Origin: an uncultured Bacilli bacterium
Lineage (GTDB): Bacteria > Bacillota_I > Bacilli_A > RF39 > UBA660
Assembly (NCBI GenBank): GCA_934133015.1
Contig: CAKPAQ010000010.1
Span: forward strand, 1-15,020
Reading direction: 5' to 3'
DNA: 15,020 nucleotides
In this document: in pieces, positions 6,522 through 12,924 of the stretch
Position numbering within the stretch: position 1 is the stretch's first letter
Layout of the letters: each line of letters opens with the position of its first letter
Translations under genes and position numbers: made by a program
The notes under the pieces: generated by a model
What the model saw: the letters and a program-made list of their open reading frames with translations, nothing else
Databases searched by the model: none
Told to the model about the DNA's origin: nothing

Positions 6522-6893
6522 TTGAAAGTAAAACTAATCCCATTTATGAAAGAAATGAAAGTAATGATTTTAATTGTGGGTTACGAAAGAAAAACAGGTG
6601 AATTTGTTCCAGAAGGTTCAAATACTTCGCTATCATATGATAATGTAATGATACATATCTTAAATGATGATTGTGGTGTAGATGGCTTTGTTGGTTCTAG
6701 TTGTGAACAACTAAAAGTAAAGGTTAAAGACGTTCCTAGAGTATTCGGCTGTACTTATGAGGAACTATTAGAGTATCTAAACTCTCCAGTAGAGTTAAGA
6801 TACTCCTTAGTTAGTGGTAGACCAGTACTAAGCAAAATTGTCAAGGCGAATGCTCAAAAGGATTCTAACCTTGATGATAAGGGTAAAAAGTAA
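6522..6893 (+). CDS. first operon gene, candidate ssDNA-binding protein (pV-like)
   Basis: A 123-aa protein, predicted beta-rich (alternating hydrophobics in KVMILIVGYE, LSYDNVMIHIL, LKVKVKDV, ELRYSLVSGRPVLSKI) with a charged, low-complexity tail (NAQKDSNLDDKGKK). I do not recognise it by sequence. The ssDNA-binding assignment is inferred from position, size and strand pattern: in Ff phages gene V sits just before the small coat genes, and every inovirus needs such a protein. The start is uncertain. TTG 6522 has no ribosome binding site, and the AAAGAAAGG at 6474-6482 is too far away; ATG 6546 and 6555 are alternatives, and the frame is open upstream. Its stop overlaps the next ATG (TAATG), so it is translationally coupled. 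Confidence 0.65.
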   Translation: MKVKLIPFMKEMKVMILIVGYERKTGEFVPEGSNTSLSYDNVMIHILNDDCGVDGFVGSSCEQLKVKVKDVPRVFGCTYEELLEYLNSPVELRYSLVSGRPVLSKIVKANAQKDSNLDDKGKK

Positions 6894-7105
6894 TGTTAGA
6901 TACAGTACTTATACTAATATTATTAATATCTCCAATATTTACAATTGCATATTGTAAACGTACCATAGTAGAATATAATCATATGAGCGAATACCTTAAT
7001 AAGACGCTCAATTCTGTACTTGATGAGTTAAAAGAAATACATTCAAAGGTCCTTGATGATATTCCACTAGAAGATTATGAAGATATTAAAGAAATTGAGG
7101 TGTAA
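6893..7105 (+). CDS. small membrane protein of the phage operon
   Basis: A 70-aa protein with an N-terminal membrane segment at about residues 4-20 (TVLILILLISPIFTIAY) and a charged, acidic helical remainder that ends in EDYEDIKEIEV. The start overlaps the previous stop. By position it corresponds to the small virion proteins pVII/pIX of Ff phages, but the long acidic soluble tail is unlike those 30-odd-residue peptides, so an assembly or entry role is equally possible. No sequence family recognised. Confidence 0.7.
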   Translation: MLDTVLILILLISPIFTIAYCKRTIVEYNHMSEYLNKTLNSVLDELKEIHSKVLDDIPLEDYEDIKEIEV

Positions 7106-7108
7106 ATT

Positions 7109-7321
7109 ATGACTTTACAAACCTTTATTGATTTTTTTGCAAGTTATGGGGTCTATATAACTTCTGCATGGTGTGTATTTTATATGTATCTGGAACGTAA
7201 GAATAAGAAAGACTTTCAAAAAGAACGTGAAATGATAATAAAAATACTTCATGATGACTATGATATAGACTTCAAAAAAGATATTGTTTCAAAGTTCCAA
7301 AAAGATATAAAGAGGACTTAA
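7109..7321 (+). CDS. small membrane protein of the phage operon
   Basis: A 70-aa protein with a GAGGTG box directly upstream and 3 nt between genes. An N-terminal membrane stretch at about residues 5-28 (FIDFFASYGVYITSAWCVFYMYL) precedes a highly charged tail (ERKNKKDFQKEREM...KDIKRT) that is probably cytoplasmic. It has the same length and overall build as its upstream neighbour, although the sequences differ. It is a candidate minor coat or assembly protein; function inferred from position only. Confidence 0.7.
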   Translation: MTLQTFIDFFASYGVYITSAWCVFYMYLERKNKKDFQKEREMIIKILHDDYDIDFKKDIVSKFQKDIKRT

Positions 7322-7323
7322 CA

Positions 7324-7563
7324 ATGAGCATAAATCTCCCAGAAGTAACTACTGTTACTACTAACGTTATTACTAGCAAGTCTACAGAAACAACTTTAAC
7401 GATTGGATATAGTGAAAAGATAATCAATTCATTAAATGATGTAAACATTCATTTAGGAAATATTGAGGCTCTTGGAAAACTGTTTTTACAGTTAGCTATA
7501 TTATACATAACGTTTAAAGGGCTGTATTTCATAGTGGATAAAGTATTTTTTAGTGGTGTGTAG
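7324..7563 (+). CDS. candidate minor coat protein
   Basis: A 79-aa protein starting 2 nt after the previous stop, behind AAAGAGG. Thr/Ser/Val-rich N-terminal half (EVTTVTTNVITSKSTETT) and one membrane segment near the C-terminus (about residues 52-73, LGKLFLQLAILYITFKGLYFIV). It lies just before the major coat gene, as pVII and pIX do in Ff. The exposed N-terminus and C-terminal membrane segment fit a virion-tip protein held in the membrane before assembly. This is inference from order and build. Confidence 0.65.
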   Translation: MSINLPEVTTVTTNVITSKSTETTLTIGYSEKIINSLNDVNIHLGNIEALGKLFLQLAILYITFKGLYFIVDKVFFSGV

Positions 7564-7606
7564 ACTACTTTAAAATATATATTAATTAAGAAAGGGGATA
7601 AATCTA

Positions 7607-7774
7607 ATGAATGAAACTGCTGTTACTCCATTAGTTGATTTTAGCGGTGTTGATTTTACTATCGTTTCTGGTGGTATTAGTTCAGCTATTCCTAGTGTGC
7701 TACCAGTTATATTAACTATTGTAGGTATTAGAAAGGTCATTTCATTCGTTATGGGTATGCTTAGAGGTGCTTAA
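7607..7774 (+). CDS. major coat protein (pVIII-like, leaderless)
   Basis: A 55-aa protein with AAAGGGG 9 nt before ATG 7607. It has the three-zone layout of inovirus major coat proteins: an acidic N-terminal zone (Glu3, Asp11, Asp16), a central membrane segment (about residues 24-42, SSAIPSVLPVILTIVGI) and a basic C-terminal end (Arg42-Lys43, Arg53) that would face the packaged DNA. There is no cleavable signal peptide, so it resembles the Pf3 and PH75 coat proteins, which insert without processing, and not the M13 precursor. A strong terminator follows about 65 nt later, as after gene VIII in Ff, which suits very high expression. The gene is easy to miss because of its size. Confidence 0.85.
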   Translation: MNETAVTPLVDFSGVDFTIVSGGISSAIPSVLPVILTIVGIRKVISFVMGMLRGA

Positions 7775-7837
7775 TTAAAATTGAATACCTTTGTATCCGT
7801 ATTAACGAATGGATTGATGCGCTGAACAAAACAGTTT

Positions 7838-7872
7838 AAGGACTTAAGATATTTTATCTTAAGTCCTTTTTT
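7838..7872 (+). terminator. strong terminator after the major coat gene
   Basis: AAGGACTTAAGAT (7838-7850) pairs perfectly with ATCTTAAGTCCTT (7856-7868), loop ATTTT, then T-run. It separates the highly expressed upstream genes from the adsorption and assembly genes, matching the terminator after gene VIII in Ff phages. Some read-through or a separate promoter must serve the genes beyond; I could not identify the promoter. Confidence 0.92.
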
Positions 7873-7888
7873 AAAAGAGGTGTTTTAA

Positions 7889-9436
7889 ATGAGCTTTAAA
7901 AAATATGTTTTTTCAATGGTAATATGTGCAGTTACCATATTTGTTATGATGTTTGGTGCTTTTGTGCCTATCAAATCTTATGCTGATGTGGATTGGTCAC
8001 TTCTTAAAGCTGTTAAAAGTGATGGAGGTGGTTTTGATTGGTCTGGAGTGACTATTATGCCTCATAATGTTTCTTTTACTTGGTATGAGTCTAGGCGTTA
8101 TCATTATCAGTGTATTAGATGTGATAAGTATGAAGTTACTTCTATTACAAATGATTATATATATCTAACGTTATATAACTATACTTCTCAAAGTTATTGT
8201 TTTAGTACATATTATGACGAAAAGCCACGTGAAAACGGCTCTCGTACTTCTGGTGAAAGATATAATTTAAGAATGTTTAATAATGCTAATGTCTATTATT
8301 ATTTTTCTAAATTTGTAAAGATTGACGCAAATTCTTTGCTAGATATTTTTTTAGGCGATATTTTAGGTACTAAAGAACTTTTTTCCGATACTATTGATGA
8401 GGTTTCTAACTCTCCAGTTGGCAAGTTTTTTACTAATTTAGGTAACAATTTTAGGGATTATGTTAAGACAACACTTGGTATTACTGATGAGGATACTTTA
8501 TCAAATGTAATAACTGAAATCAGTACAGATAACTATATAAGTGATGTTTGGAATAATGTTCCTGAGAGGACTAAAAAGAATATTCAGCAAACTTATTCAA
8601 ATTTGAAAACTTTTATATATAATAACGTTGATACCACACAAGATAGTGATGGAAAGTATCATTATATAGTTAAAACTTATGATACTGTCACTAATACATA
8701 TCCAAGTTACTTTTATGATGATAATTATTTCTATACAAATATTGTAGCTAATGACAATAGTACTACAGACGATACAAATAATTGGCTACAGAAGATATAT
8801 AATGCTATTATTGATTTGCCTAACAAGATTAAAAGCAATGTAACTACTAATGTTACTAATACATATAATTATCTATTCACACCTAGTGACGATTTTTGGA
8901 ATGAGTGGGATTTGAAATTTAGCAATACTTTAAATGATAAATTTCCAGTTATTAAGCAAGTTGAAGATTTTACTAAAAATGTAGGTGACATTATTAATAG
9001 TTACTCGGAGGAAGATTTTTCAGTAGGTTCTATTAATGATTTCTTTGCGTTCGATAATGATACAGAACCAGAAGTACAAACTTTAAGCCTTGAAGATGAT
9101 ATTTCAAATGTAGAAACGTCTTACACTGGATATATACCTAAAATATCTATTGATTTAAGTAAAATTAAGCTAATGGGATATCAATTAGGTGATGGAAAAG
9201 TTATAGTTATGGATTTTACATGGTATTTGAAATATCGTCCTTTAATATTTACTTTGATAATAGTTATTAGTTATACATGGTACATTATTAGTTTAGGTAA
9301 ATCTTTGCCACGTTTGATAGGCAATGTTGCAGATGTTTTTGACTATAGGCAAGATGTAGAAGTTGCTAACTCTATAAATGAATACAACGAAAGTGAGTAT
9401 TATTTTTCTGAGTTGGCTAAAAATTCAAAGGAGTGA
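7889..9436 (+). CDS. adsorption / minor coat protein (pIII-like)
   Basis: A 515-aa secreted membrane-anchored protein: signal peptide (KK at 4-5, hydrophobic core 8-28, likely cleavage after SYA at 32), a long Tyr/Asn/Asp/Thr-rich extracellular part with a CIRC motif near residue 75, and a C-terminal membrane segment at about 450-470 (RPLIFTLIIVISYTWYII) with a cytoplasmic tail of about 45 residues. This build, and the place between coat terminator and pVI-like gene, identify the pIII-type adsorption protein, which binds the host receptor and caps the virion. The Ff protein has only a five-residue tail, so the long tail is unusual. AGAGGTG precedes ATG 7889, and its stop lies within the next gene's ribosome binding region. 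Receptor not predictable. Confidence 0.85.
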   Translation: MSFKKYVFSMVICAVTIFVMMFGAFVPIKSYADVDWSLLKAVKSDGGGFDWSGVTIMPHNVSFTWYESRRYHYQCIRCDKYEVTSITNDYIYLTLYNYTSQSYCFSTYYDEKPRENGSRTSGERYNLRMFNNANVYYYFSKFVKIDANSLLDIFLGDILGTKELFSDTIDEVSNSPVGKFFTNLGNNFRDYVKTTLGITDEDTLSNVITEISTDNYISDVWNNVPERTKKNIQQTYSNLKTFIYNNVDTTQDSDGKYHYIVKTYDTVTNTYPSYFYDDNYFYTNIVANDNSTTDDTNNWLQKIYNAIIDLPNKIKSNVTTNVTNTYNYLFTPSDDFWNEWDLKFSNTLNDKFPVIKQVEDFTKNVGDIINSYSEEDFSVGSINDFFAFDNDTEPEVQTLSLEDDISNVETSYTGYIPKISIDLSKIKLMGYQLGDGKVIVMDFTWYLKYRPLIFTLIIVISYTWYIISLGKSLPRLIGNVADVFDYRQDVEVANSINEYNESEYYFSELAKNSKE

Positions 9437-9441
9437 TATAT

Positions 9442-9714
9442 ATGATTGTAGGATTAATACTTACATTTATATTTAATATTTTAATTATGCTTATTGGAGT
9501 AGTTCCAGATTTAACTTTTAGTGCTGACTTCATATCTAATTTTGATATTATTTTGTCAGTACTTACTGAAATGGTTCAAATAGTAGCATTTTTTATTCCT
9601 CTTAATGCTTTATATATGCTATTTTTAATTAAAATATCAATTGATGTATTTAGAATAGCATGGGCTATATTCTTAAGAATTAAATCTTTTATTCCAACGA
9701 TTGCAAGTACTTAA
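9442..9714 (+). CDS. pVI-like minor coat protein
   Basis: A 90-aa, very hydrophobic protein with membrane segments at about residues 2-20 (IVGLILTFIFNILIMLIGV) and 41-75, a short polar stretch between (PDLTFSADFISNF) and a basic end (RIKSFIPT). AAAGGAG at 9427-9433 decides the start: a GTG at 9433 would lie inside that box, while ATG 9442 is 8 nt after it. Position between the pIII-like and pI/Zot genes is that of gene VI in Ff phages, whose product caps the virion end together with pIII. The assignment rests on position and build. Confidence 0.75.
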   Translation: MIVGLILTFIFNILIMLIGVVPDLTFSADFISNFDIILSVLTEMVQIVAFFIPLNALYMLFLIKISIDVFRIAWAIFLRIKSFIPTIAST

Positions 9715-9726
9715 GGGGGTGTTTAT

Positions 9727-10560
9727 ATGAATTTAATGTTTTCTCTTATGTTACCACTTCTTGAGATGATATTAAAAGCGTGTTTGTTTATAATCGTCAT
9801 TATATCACCTATTTTAGTATCTATCTTGGTTCATTATTTAATCTATTTGAAAAAGGGCTATAGAATGAAAAAGAGGTTTATCGTTAATACTGAGCATAAA
9901 TCTAGTTTCTTTCATAGGCTCTTAATAGAATTTCCTAACCGTTTTGTTTTGGATTTATTCAATAAAAATCCAAATGAATTTAATTACTATGGATTTTGGC
10001 TATTTGCTGGTGAACAAGGTAGCGGTAAAACTATTGCAGTTACTGAGTTTCTTCGCAGAATAAAAAAAGAATTTCCTATGGCTAATATTAAAAGTAATAT
10101 TGAAGTCTTGTACTCAGATGATTATATAGACGATTTTAATGATATAGTTTTTCAATCTAATGGTGATGATGGAGAAATTGACTTTATAGACGAAATTCAA
10201 AATTGGTTTAGTTCTTCGGAAAGGTGTACCTTTCCTCCAGATGTTATTCAAGAAATATGTCAGCAACGTAAACAACATAAGATGATGATTGGTACTTCTC
10301 AATGTTTTAATCGTGTTTCTTTGCCTTTGCGTCAGCAAGTTAATTATCTTTGCTTACCTATTACTATTGCTGGTTGCTTAACAATTGTCCGAATATACAA
10401 ACCAAAAGTTCGTGAAGATGGAAAGATTATAAAAAAGCGTCATTTCAAAACTTATTTCTTTGTTCATGATGATGAGTTAAGAAATTCATATAATACATAT
10501 GAAAAAGTAAAAAGATTATCGCTTAAAGCTTATAAAGAACAAAAGGAACAAAAAGAATAA
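9727..10560 (+). CDS. pI/Zot-family assembly ATPase
   Basis: A 277-aa morphogenesis ATPase that drives extrusion of the virion through the membrane. Membrane segment at about 14-41 at the N-terminus, Walker A GEQGSGKT at 95-102, Walker B region GEIDFIDEIQNWF at 149-161, and the CQQRKQHKMMIGTSQCFNRV...LRQQV stretch (178-205) typical of the Zot domain, where the R-K and T-Q residues follow the Walker B strand. AGGGGGTG lies before ATG 9727. In Ff pI the single membrane segment follows the ATPase domain; here it precedes it, so the topology is reversed. The gene abuts the large hairpin at 10561 with no gap. No secretin gene (pIV) accompanies it. Confidence 0.92.
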   Translation: MNLMFSLMLPLLEMILKACLFIIVIISPILVSILVHYLIYLKKGYRMKKRFIVNTEHKSSFFHRLLIEFPNRFVLDLFNKNPNEFNYYGFWLFAGEQGSGKTIAVTEFLRRIKKEFPMANIKSNIEVLYSDDYIDDFNDIVFQSNGDDGEIDFIDEIQNWFSSSERCTFPPDVIQEICQQRKQHKMMIGTSQCFNRVSLPLRQQVNYLCLPITIAGCLTIVRIYKPKVREDGKIIKKRHFKTYFFVHDDELRNSYNTYEKVKRLSLKAYKEQKEQKE

Positions 10561-10626
10561 TAGGGGTGGAGCGGTTGCAAACCGCCTCCGCCCGTCAGGG
10601 CGGGGCGGTGCAAACGCCCACCCCTA
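10561..10626. promoter_or_regulatory. 66-nt GC-rich hairpin, candidate packaging / origin structure
   Basis: One long imperfect hairpin: inner stem ACCGCC-T-CCGCCC (81-93 of the 10500s) with GGGCGGGGCGGT (10598-10609) around GTCA, then TTGC/GCAA, GCG/CGC and outer TAGGGGTGG (10561-10569) with CCACCCCTA (10618-10626). About 28 pairs with small bulges, roughly 70% GC in AT-rich DNA. It has no T-run, so it is not a normal terminator. In Ff phages an imperfect hairpin near the origin is the packaging signal. Confidence 0.75.
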
Positions 10627-10628
10627 TA

Positions 10629-10638
10629 CTTGATATTA
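10629..10638 (+). promoter_or_regulatory. putative double-strand origin nick site
   Basis: CTTGATATTA is identical to the core of the phiX174 gene A cleavage site (CTTG/ATATTA) and shares CTTGATA with pC194-type plasmids. It is 2 nt from the base of the 66-nt hairpin and 44 nt upstream of a Rep with two tyrosines of phiX174 spacing. The predicted nick is between 10632 and 10633. Confidence 0.75.
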
Positions 10639-10681
10639 CCGACAAAACGTACTCAAAATAAAAAAATATGGTTGTGGTTCT

Positions 10682-11725
10682 ATGAATTATGAAGGTAGAT
10701 ATAATACTAAAATTAAAATTTATCCAGATAAATGTTTTAAAGCTACTTATTGTAATAAATGTATATTTTCAAATGAAAATATACAAGTATCACATCAGTG
10801 TAATAATATTGAAATTGGAAATTTAGAAAATGAAGATAATGGAATATATCAAGATTGGGAATTTTCTTTAAAAGATTGGTGTATATATCCTTATGGTTGG
10901 GATACTGCTTTAAGTTTAAAAACAGAAAAAGAAGAATTTGAACAATTAGAAAATATTACTGCTGAAGAACTTATTTCGATGGGAATATATACTTTTGAAG
11001 ATTTTTTAAAAAGAAATCAAAATAACAATAAAAAAGAAAAAAAATCTAAAAATAGTGCTATTAATTTAGAACGTTCTTTAAAACGTGCTAAGGAAAAAAT
11101 TTTTGATATGGCGTATATCAATGAATTTAAGTACTTTGTAACCGTTACTTTTGATACACAAAAGGTTGATAGTTCTAATGCTATTGAAATTATGAAAAAA
11201 TTGCGTAGTTGGTTGTGTAATCAAAAAAACCGTTTTGGCATGGAATATATATTAGTTCCAGAGTATCATAAAAAAAATGATAAAATACATTGCCATTTAC
11301 TTATTACAGATTATCCAATTGAGTTACTTGAACACGCTCAAAAGCATTATAAAGGTGGGGAATTAGTGTACAATAAAGATGGTACTCCACAATTGATGTA
11401 TACAAGTAGGGGACAACCAATATATAACATGAAATCATGGAAATACGGTTTTAGTACTTGTATTCCAGTTTATAAGGCAGTGAATCAAAGTAATATCAAA
11501 CTTGCACATTATATTACTAAGTACATGACGAAAGATTCTCACAAAATTTTCGGTAAATTTTATTGGTCTAGTAAAGGACTTAAACGTAATGTTGATACTG
11601 AATATTTTATGAGTGATTATAATAGTTTATCTTTAAAAGAATATGAAATTCCAAACACAAATATTAGATTGAAGTATGATAGTCAGTTCAATTATATTGT
11701 AGGAGGTGGAAATGATGAAAAATAA
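10682..11725 (+). CDS. rolling-circle replication initiator (HUH, two-tyrosine Rep)
   Basis: A 347-aa HUH endonuclease that nicks the plus strand at the origin, stays linked to its 5' end and drives rolling-circle replication, the job of pII in Ff phages. Motif 1 FVTVTFD (152-158); motif 2 KIHCHLLI with metal-binding His203 and His205; motif 3 HYITKYMTK with Tyr277 and Tyr281, spaced YxxxY as in phiX174 gpA; then GKFYWSSKGLKRN as in phage G2P-type Reps. The N-terminus carries Cys18, Cys24, Cys27, Cys40 and Cys67, a possible zinc site. The ATG has no good ribosome binding site (TTGTGGTT precedes it), so translation may be kept low. The nick site lies just upstream. The 3' end contains the AGGAGG for the next gene. 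Confidence 0.93.
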   Translation: MNYEGRYNTKIKIYPDKCFKATYCNKCIFSNENIQVSHQCNNIEIGNLENEDNGIYQDWEFSLKDWCIYPYGWDTALSLKTEKEEFEQLENITAEELISMGIYTFEDFLKRNQNNNKKEKKSKNSAINLERSLKRAKEKIFDMAYINEFKYFVTVTFDTQKVDSSNAIEIMKKLRSWLCNQKNRFGMEYILVPEYHKKNDKIHCHLLITDYPIELLEHAQKHYKGGELVYNKDGTPQLMYTSRGQPIYNMKSWKYGFSTCIPVYKAVNQSNIKLAHYITKYMTKDSHKIFGKFYWSSKGLKRNVDTEYFMSDYNSLSLKEYEIPNTNIRLKYDSQFNYIVGGGNDEK

Positions 11726-11948
11726 AAATTTCATTTATGATGATATTGATGGTCAACAGAGTTTAGAAGGTTTGAGCATTACTGTTAATGTTCCAATAGA
11801 CAAGCCTAAGCCTATTAAAGAACCAGTTGAACATTTATCTTGTTATCCTAAGTACATAGATAAAAAGTTTAAAGTTGTTTTTAATGATAAATTGGAAAAA
11901 GAATATAAACGCTTTCTTTATGAGCAGTATTTTAAAAATCAAAAATAA
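11715..11948 (+). CDS. unknown small phage protein, overlaps rep
   Basis: A 77-aa basic protein with no membrane segment or recognised domain. AGGAGG at 11701-11706, inside the end of rep, serves ATG 11715 (8-nt spacing) or ATG 11712 (5-nt spacing); the GTG at 11706 lies in the box itself. It overlaps rep by 11 nt, so its expression is coupled to Rep. The C-terminal half is Lys/Tyr/Phe-rich (KVVFNDKLEKEYKRFLYEQYFKNQK). A replication accessory role is a guess from position only. Confidence 0.65.
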   Translation: MKNKNFIYDDIDGQQSLEGLSITVNVPIDKPKPIKEPVEHLSCYPKYIDKKFKVVFNDKLEKEYKRFLYEQYFKNQK

Positions 11949-11969
11949 AAAAAGTAAGGGGATTTAAAT

Positions 11970-12176
11970 ATGACTAAAAAAGAAAAGTTGCTACTTTGTG
12001 AGTATCGTTATCAAAAGTTATGTAGGGTTGAAAATGATAAGGTTGAAAGCTATAACCAACTTTGTATGCACATGGATAATCATGGTTTACTTAGTTGTCA
12101 CTTGTATGATGTTATATATGAACAGTGTTTTAAGTCTGTTATGCGTGATATCTTTGAATTATTAAAATTAAAATAA
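11970..12176 (+). CDS. unknown small phage protein with five Cys
   Basis: A 68-aa charged helical protein with AAGGGG before ATG 11970. Five cysteines (residues 10, 18, 32, 43, 53), His34, His38 and His44 could bind a metal, but no standard spacing is seen. No membrane segment. I do not recognise it. It belongs to a run of small accessory genes behind rep, each with its own ribosome binding site; in temperate phages such runs often hold regulators and host-takeover proteins. Confidence 0.6.
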   Translation: MTKKEKLLLCEYRYQKLCRVENDKVESYNQLCMHMDNHGLLSCHLYDVIYEQCFKSVMRDIFELLKLK

Positions 12177-12198
12177 AGATAAAAGGGGAGTAATTAAA

Positions 12199-12405
12199 AT
12201 GGTTGAGGTAAAATTTATCAACTTTAAATGTGCAACTTGTATATGTGCTAATTGTATAAGGAATAATGAATGTGCTGTTAATACAGAAAATCAAGGTATG
12301 ATTGGAATGTGTGATTTTTGTAATTACGAAAATTATGCTGGATTAGACGAATGTCCATTCAATTCAATGATTTTAAAGAAAAGTAAAAATAGAAAGGAAG
12401 ATTAA
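12199..12405 (+). CDS. Cys-rich small protein, probable zinc binder
   Basis: A 68-aa protein with eight Cys (11, 14, 16, 19, 25, 38, 41, 52) in CxxCxCxxC and CxxC spacings, ending in a basic tail (KKSKNRKED). This points to one or two zinc sites, hence a regulator or nucleic-acid-binding protein; the exact family is not recognised. AAAGGGGAG precedes ATG 12199. Its last 49 nt belong to the 146-bp inverted repeat, and a broken partial copy lies at 14690-14807 on the other strand, so this gene family was present on both sides of the inverted junction. Confidence 0.7.
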   Translation: MVEVKFINFKCATCICANCIRNNECAVNTENQGMIGMCDFCNYENYAGLDECPFNSMILKKSKNRKED

Positions 12406-12502
12406 CTATGAATGATGAGCAAATTCTATTAGATGATTTAAATGCATTTGAAGATTTTATGGAAAATGCAGACATTGAGGAAATCAAAAAAGAACATGGT
12501 TT
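12357..12502 (+). repeat. 146-bp perfect inverted repeat, left copy
   Basis: Identical to the reverse complement of 14593-14738. It covers the 3' end of the Cys-rich gene, the AGAAAGGAAG ribosome binding site and codons 1-32 of the 84-aa gene. Identity stops abruptly at its right edge and drops to a diverged match at the left. Confidence 0.97.
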
Positions 12503-12662
12503 AAGTTCTAATAAAGATTATTCTTTTAATGATGATATTTTTAATTCTTTAAGTGATTTACTCGAAATATCAAAGCGTTTTGCAGATGGTCTTTATGATT
12601 TCAAACAATATCTAAAAAAAGAAAAAGAAAAGGAAATTTTAAAGAAAAATGAGGAAGATTAA
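12408..12662 (+). CDS. 84-aa acidic protein sharing both ends with the 397-aa protein
   Basis: An acidic helical protein without membrane segment. Residues 1-32 are identical to the 397-aa protein encoded at 13494-14687, at DNA level too, and its C-terminal part (SLSDLLEISKRFADGLYDFKQYLKK) is clearly similar to that protein's end (TLSDLIEVSRRLADGIYDLKQYLKK). It therefore looks like the same gene without the central domain, either an internal deletion product or a short antagonist that keeps only the terminal interaction segments (inference). GAAAGGAAG precedes ATG 12408, and its stop overlaps the next ATG. No known function. Confidence 0.75.
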   Translation: MNDEQILLDDLNAFEDFMENADIEEIKKEHGLSSNKDYSFNDDIFNSLSDLLEISKRFADGLYDFKQYLKKEKEKEILKKNEED

Positions 12663-12850
12663 TGGATAATAAAAGAAGAGTTGTGATAATTATTAGTAAA
12701 TGTGATTTGAAGTTTATTAATAGTTATATTAGTTATAAATATGTTGATACTCAAACTATTAAGAATATTCTAATAAATTTTGATTGCCCTTTCTCTGCTT
12801 TCGATAACGTTGGTTGGGTTGAAAAGGTTTCTTATAGTGTTAGATACTAA
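12662..12850 (+). CDS. unknown 62-aa phage protein
   Basis: Starts in a TAATG overlap with the 84-aa gene, so it is translationally coupled. The product is basic (KRRVVIIISKCDLKFINSY start), with no membrane segment, signal peptide or known motif. It lies inside the 2.1-kb segment between the inverted repeats. Confidence 0.55.
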   Translation: MDNKRRVVIIISKCDLKFINSYISYKYVDTQTIKNILINFDCPFSAFDNVGWVEKVSYSVRY

Positions 12851-12858
12851 TAATCTTT

Positions 12859-12924
12859 ATGTTTATGATTGCGGTTGGATTAATTATATTGAATGTTTAT
12901 AAAACTAGGAGGAATAAAAAATGA
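12859..12924 (+). CDS. possible 21-aa hydrophobic peptide
   Basis: ATG 12859 opens a 21-codon frame with a hydrophobic start (MFMIAVGLIILNVY) and a basic tail (KTRRNKK), a plausible single-segment membrane peptide. Its stop overlaps the next ATG (ATGA). It has no ribosome binding site, so it may be chance, or translated by reinitiation from the gene before. Confidence 0.3.
   Translation: MFMIAVGLIILNVYKTRRNKK

Noticed and set aside
9433..9441. GTG 9433 as start of the pVI-like gene
   Set aside because: The GTG lies in the AAAGGAG ribosome binding box itself; ATG 9442 has correct spacing.
10114..10338. minus-strand 74-codon frame
   Set aside because: It lies wholly inside the pI/Zot gene, has no ribosome binding site, and is a shadow of AT-rich coding sequence.
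10561..10626. tRNA or rho-independent terminator
   Set aside because: The fold is one long hairpin and not a cloverleaf with conserved tRNA positions, and no T-run follows.
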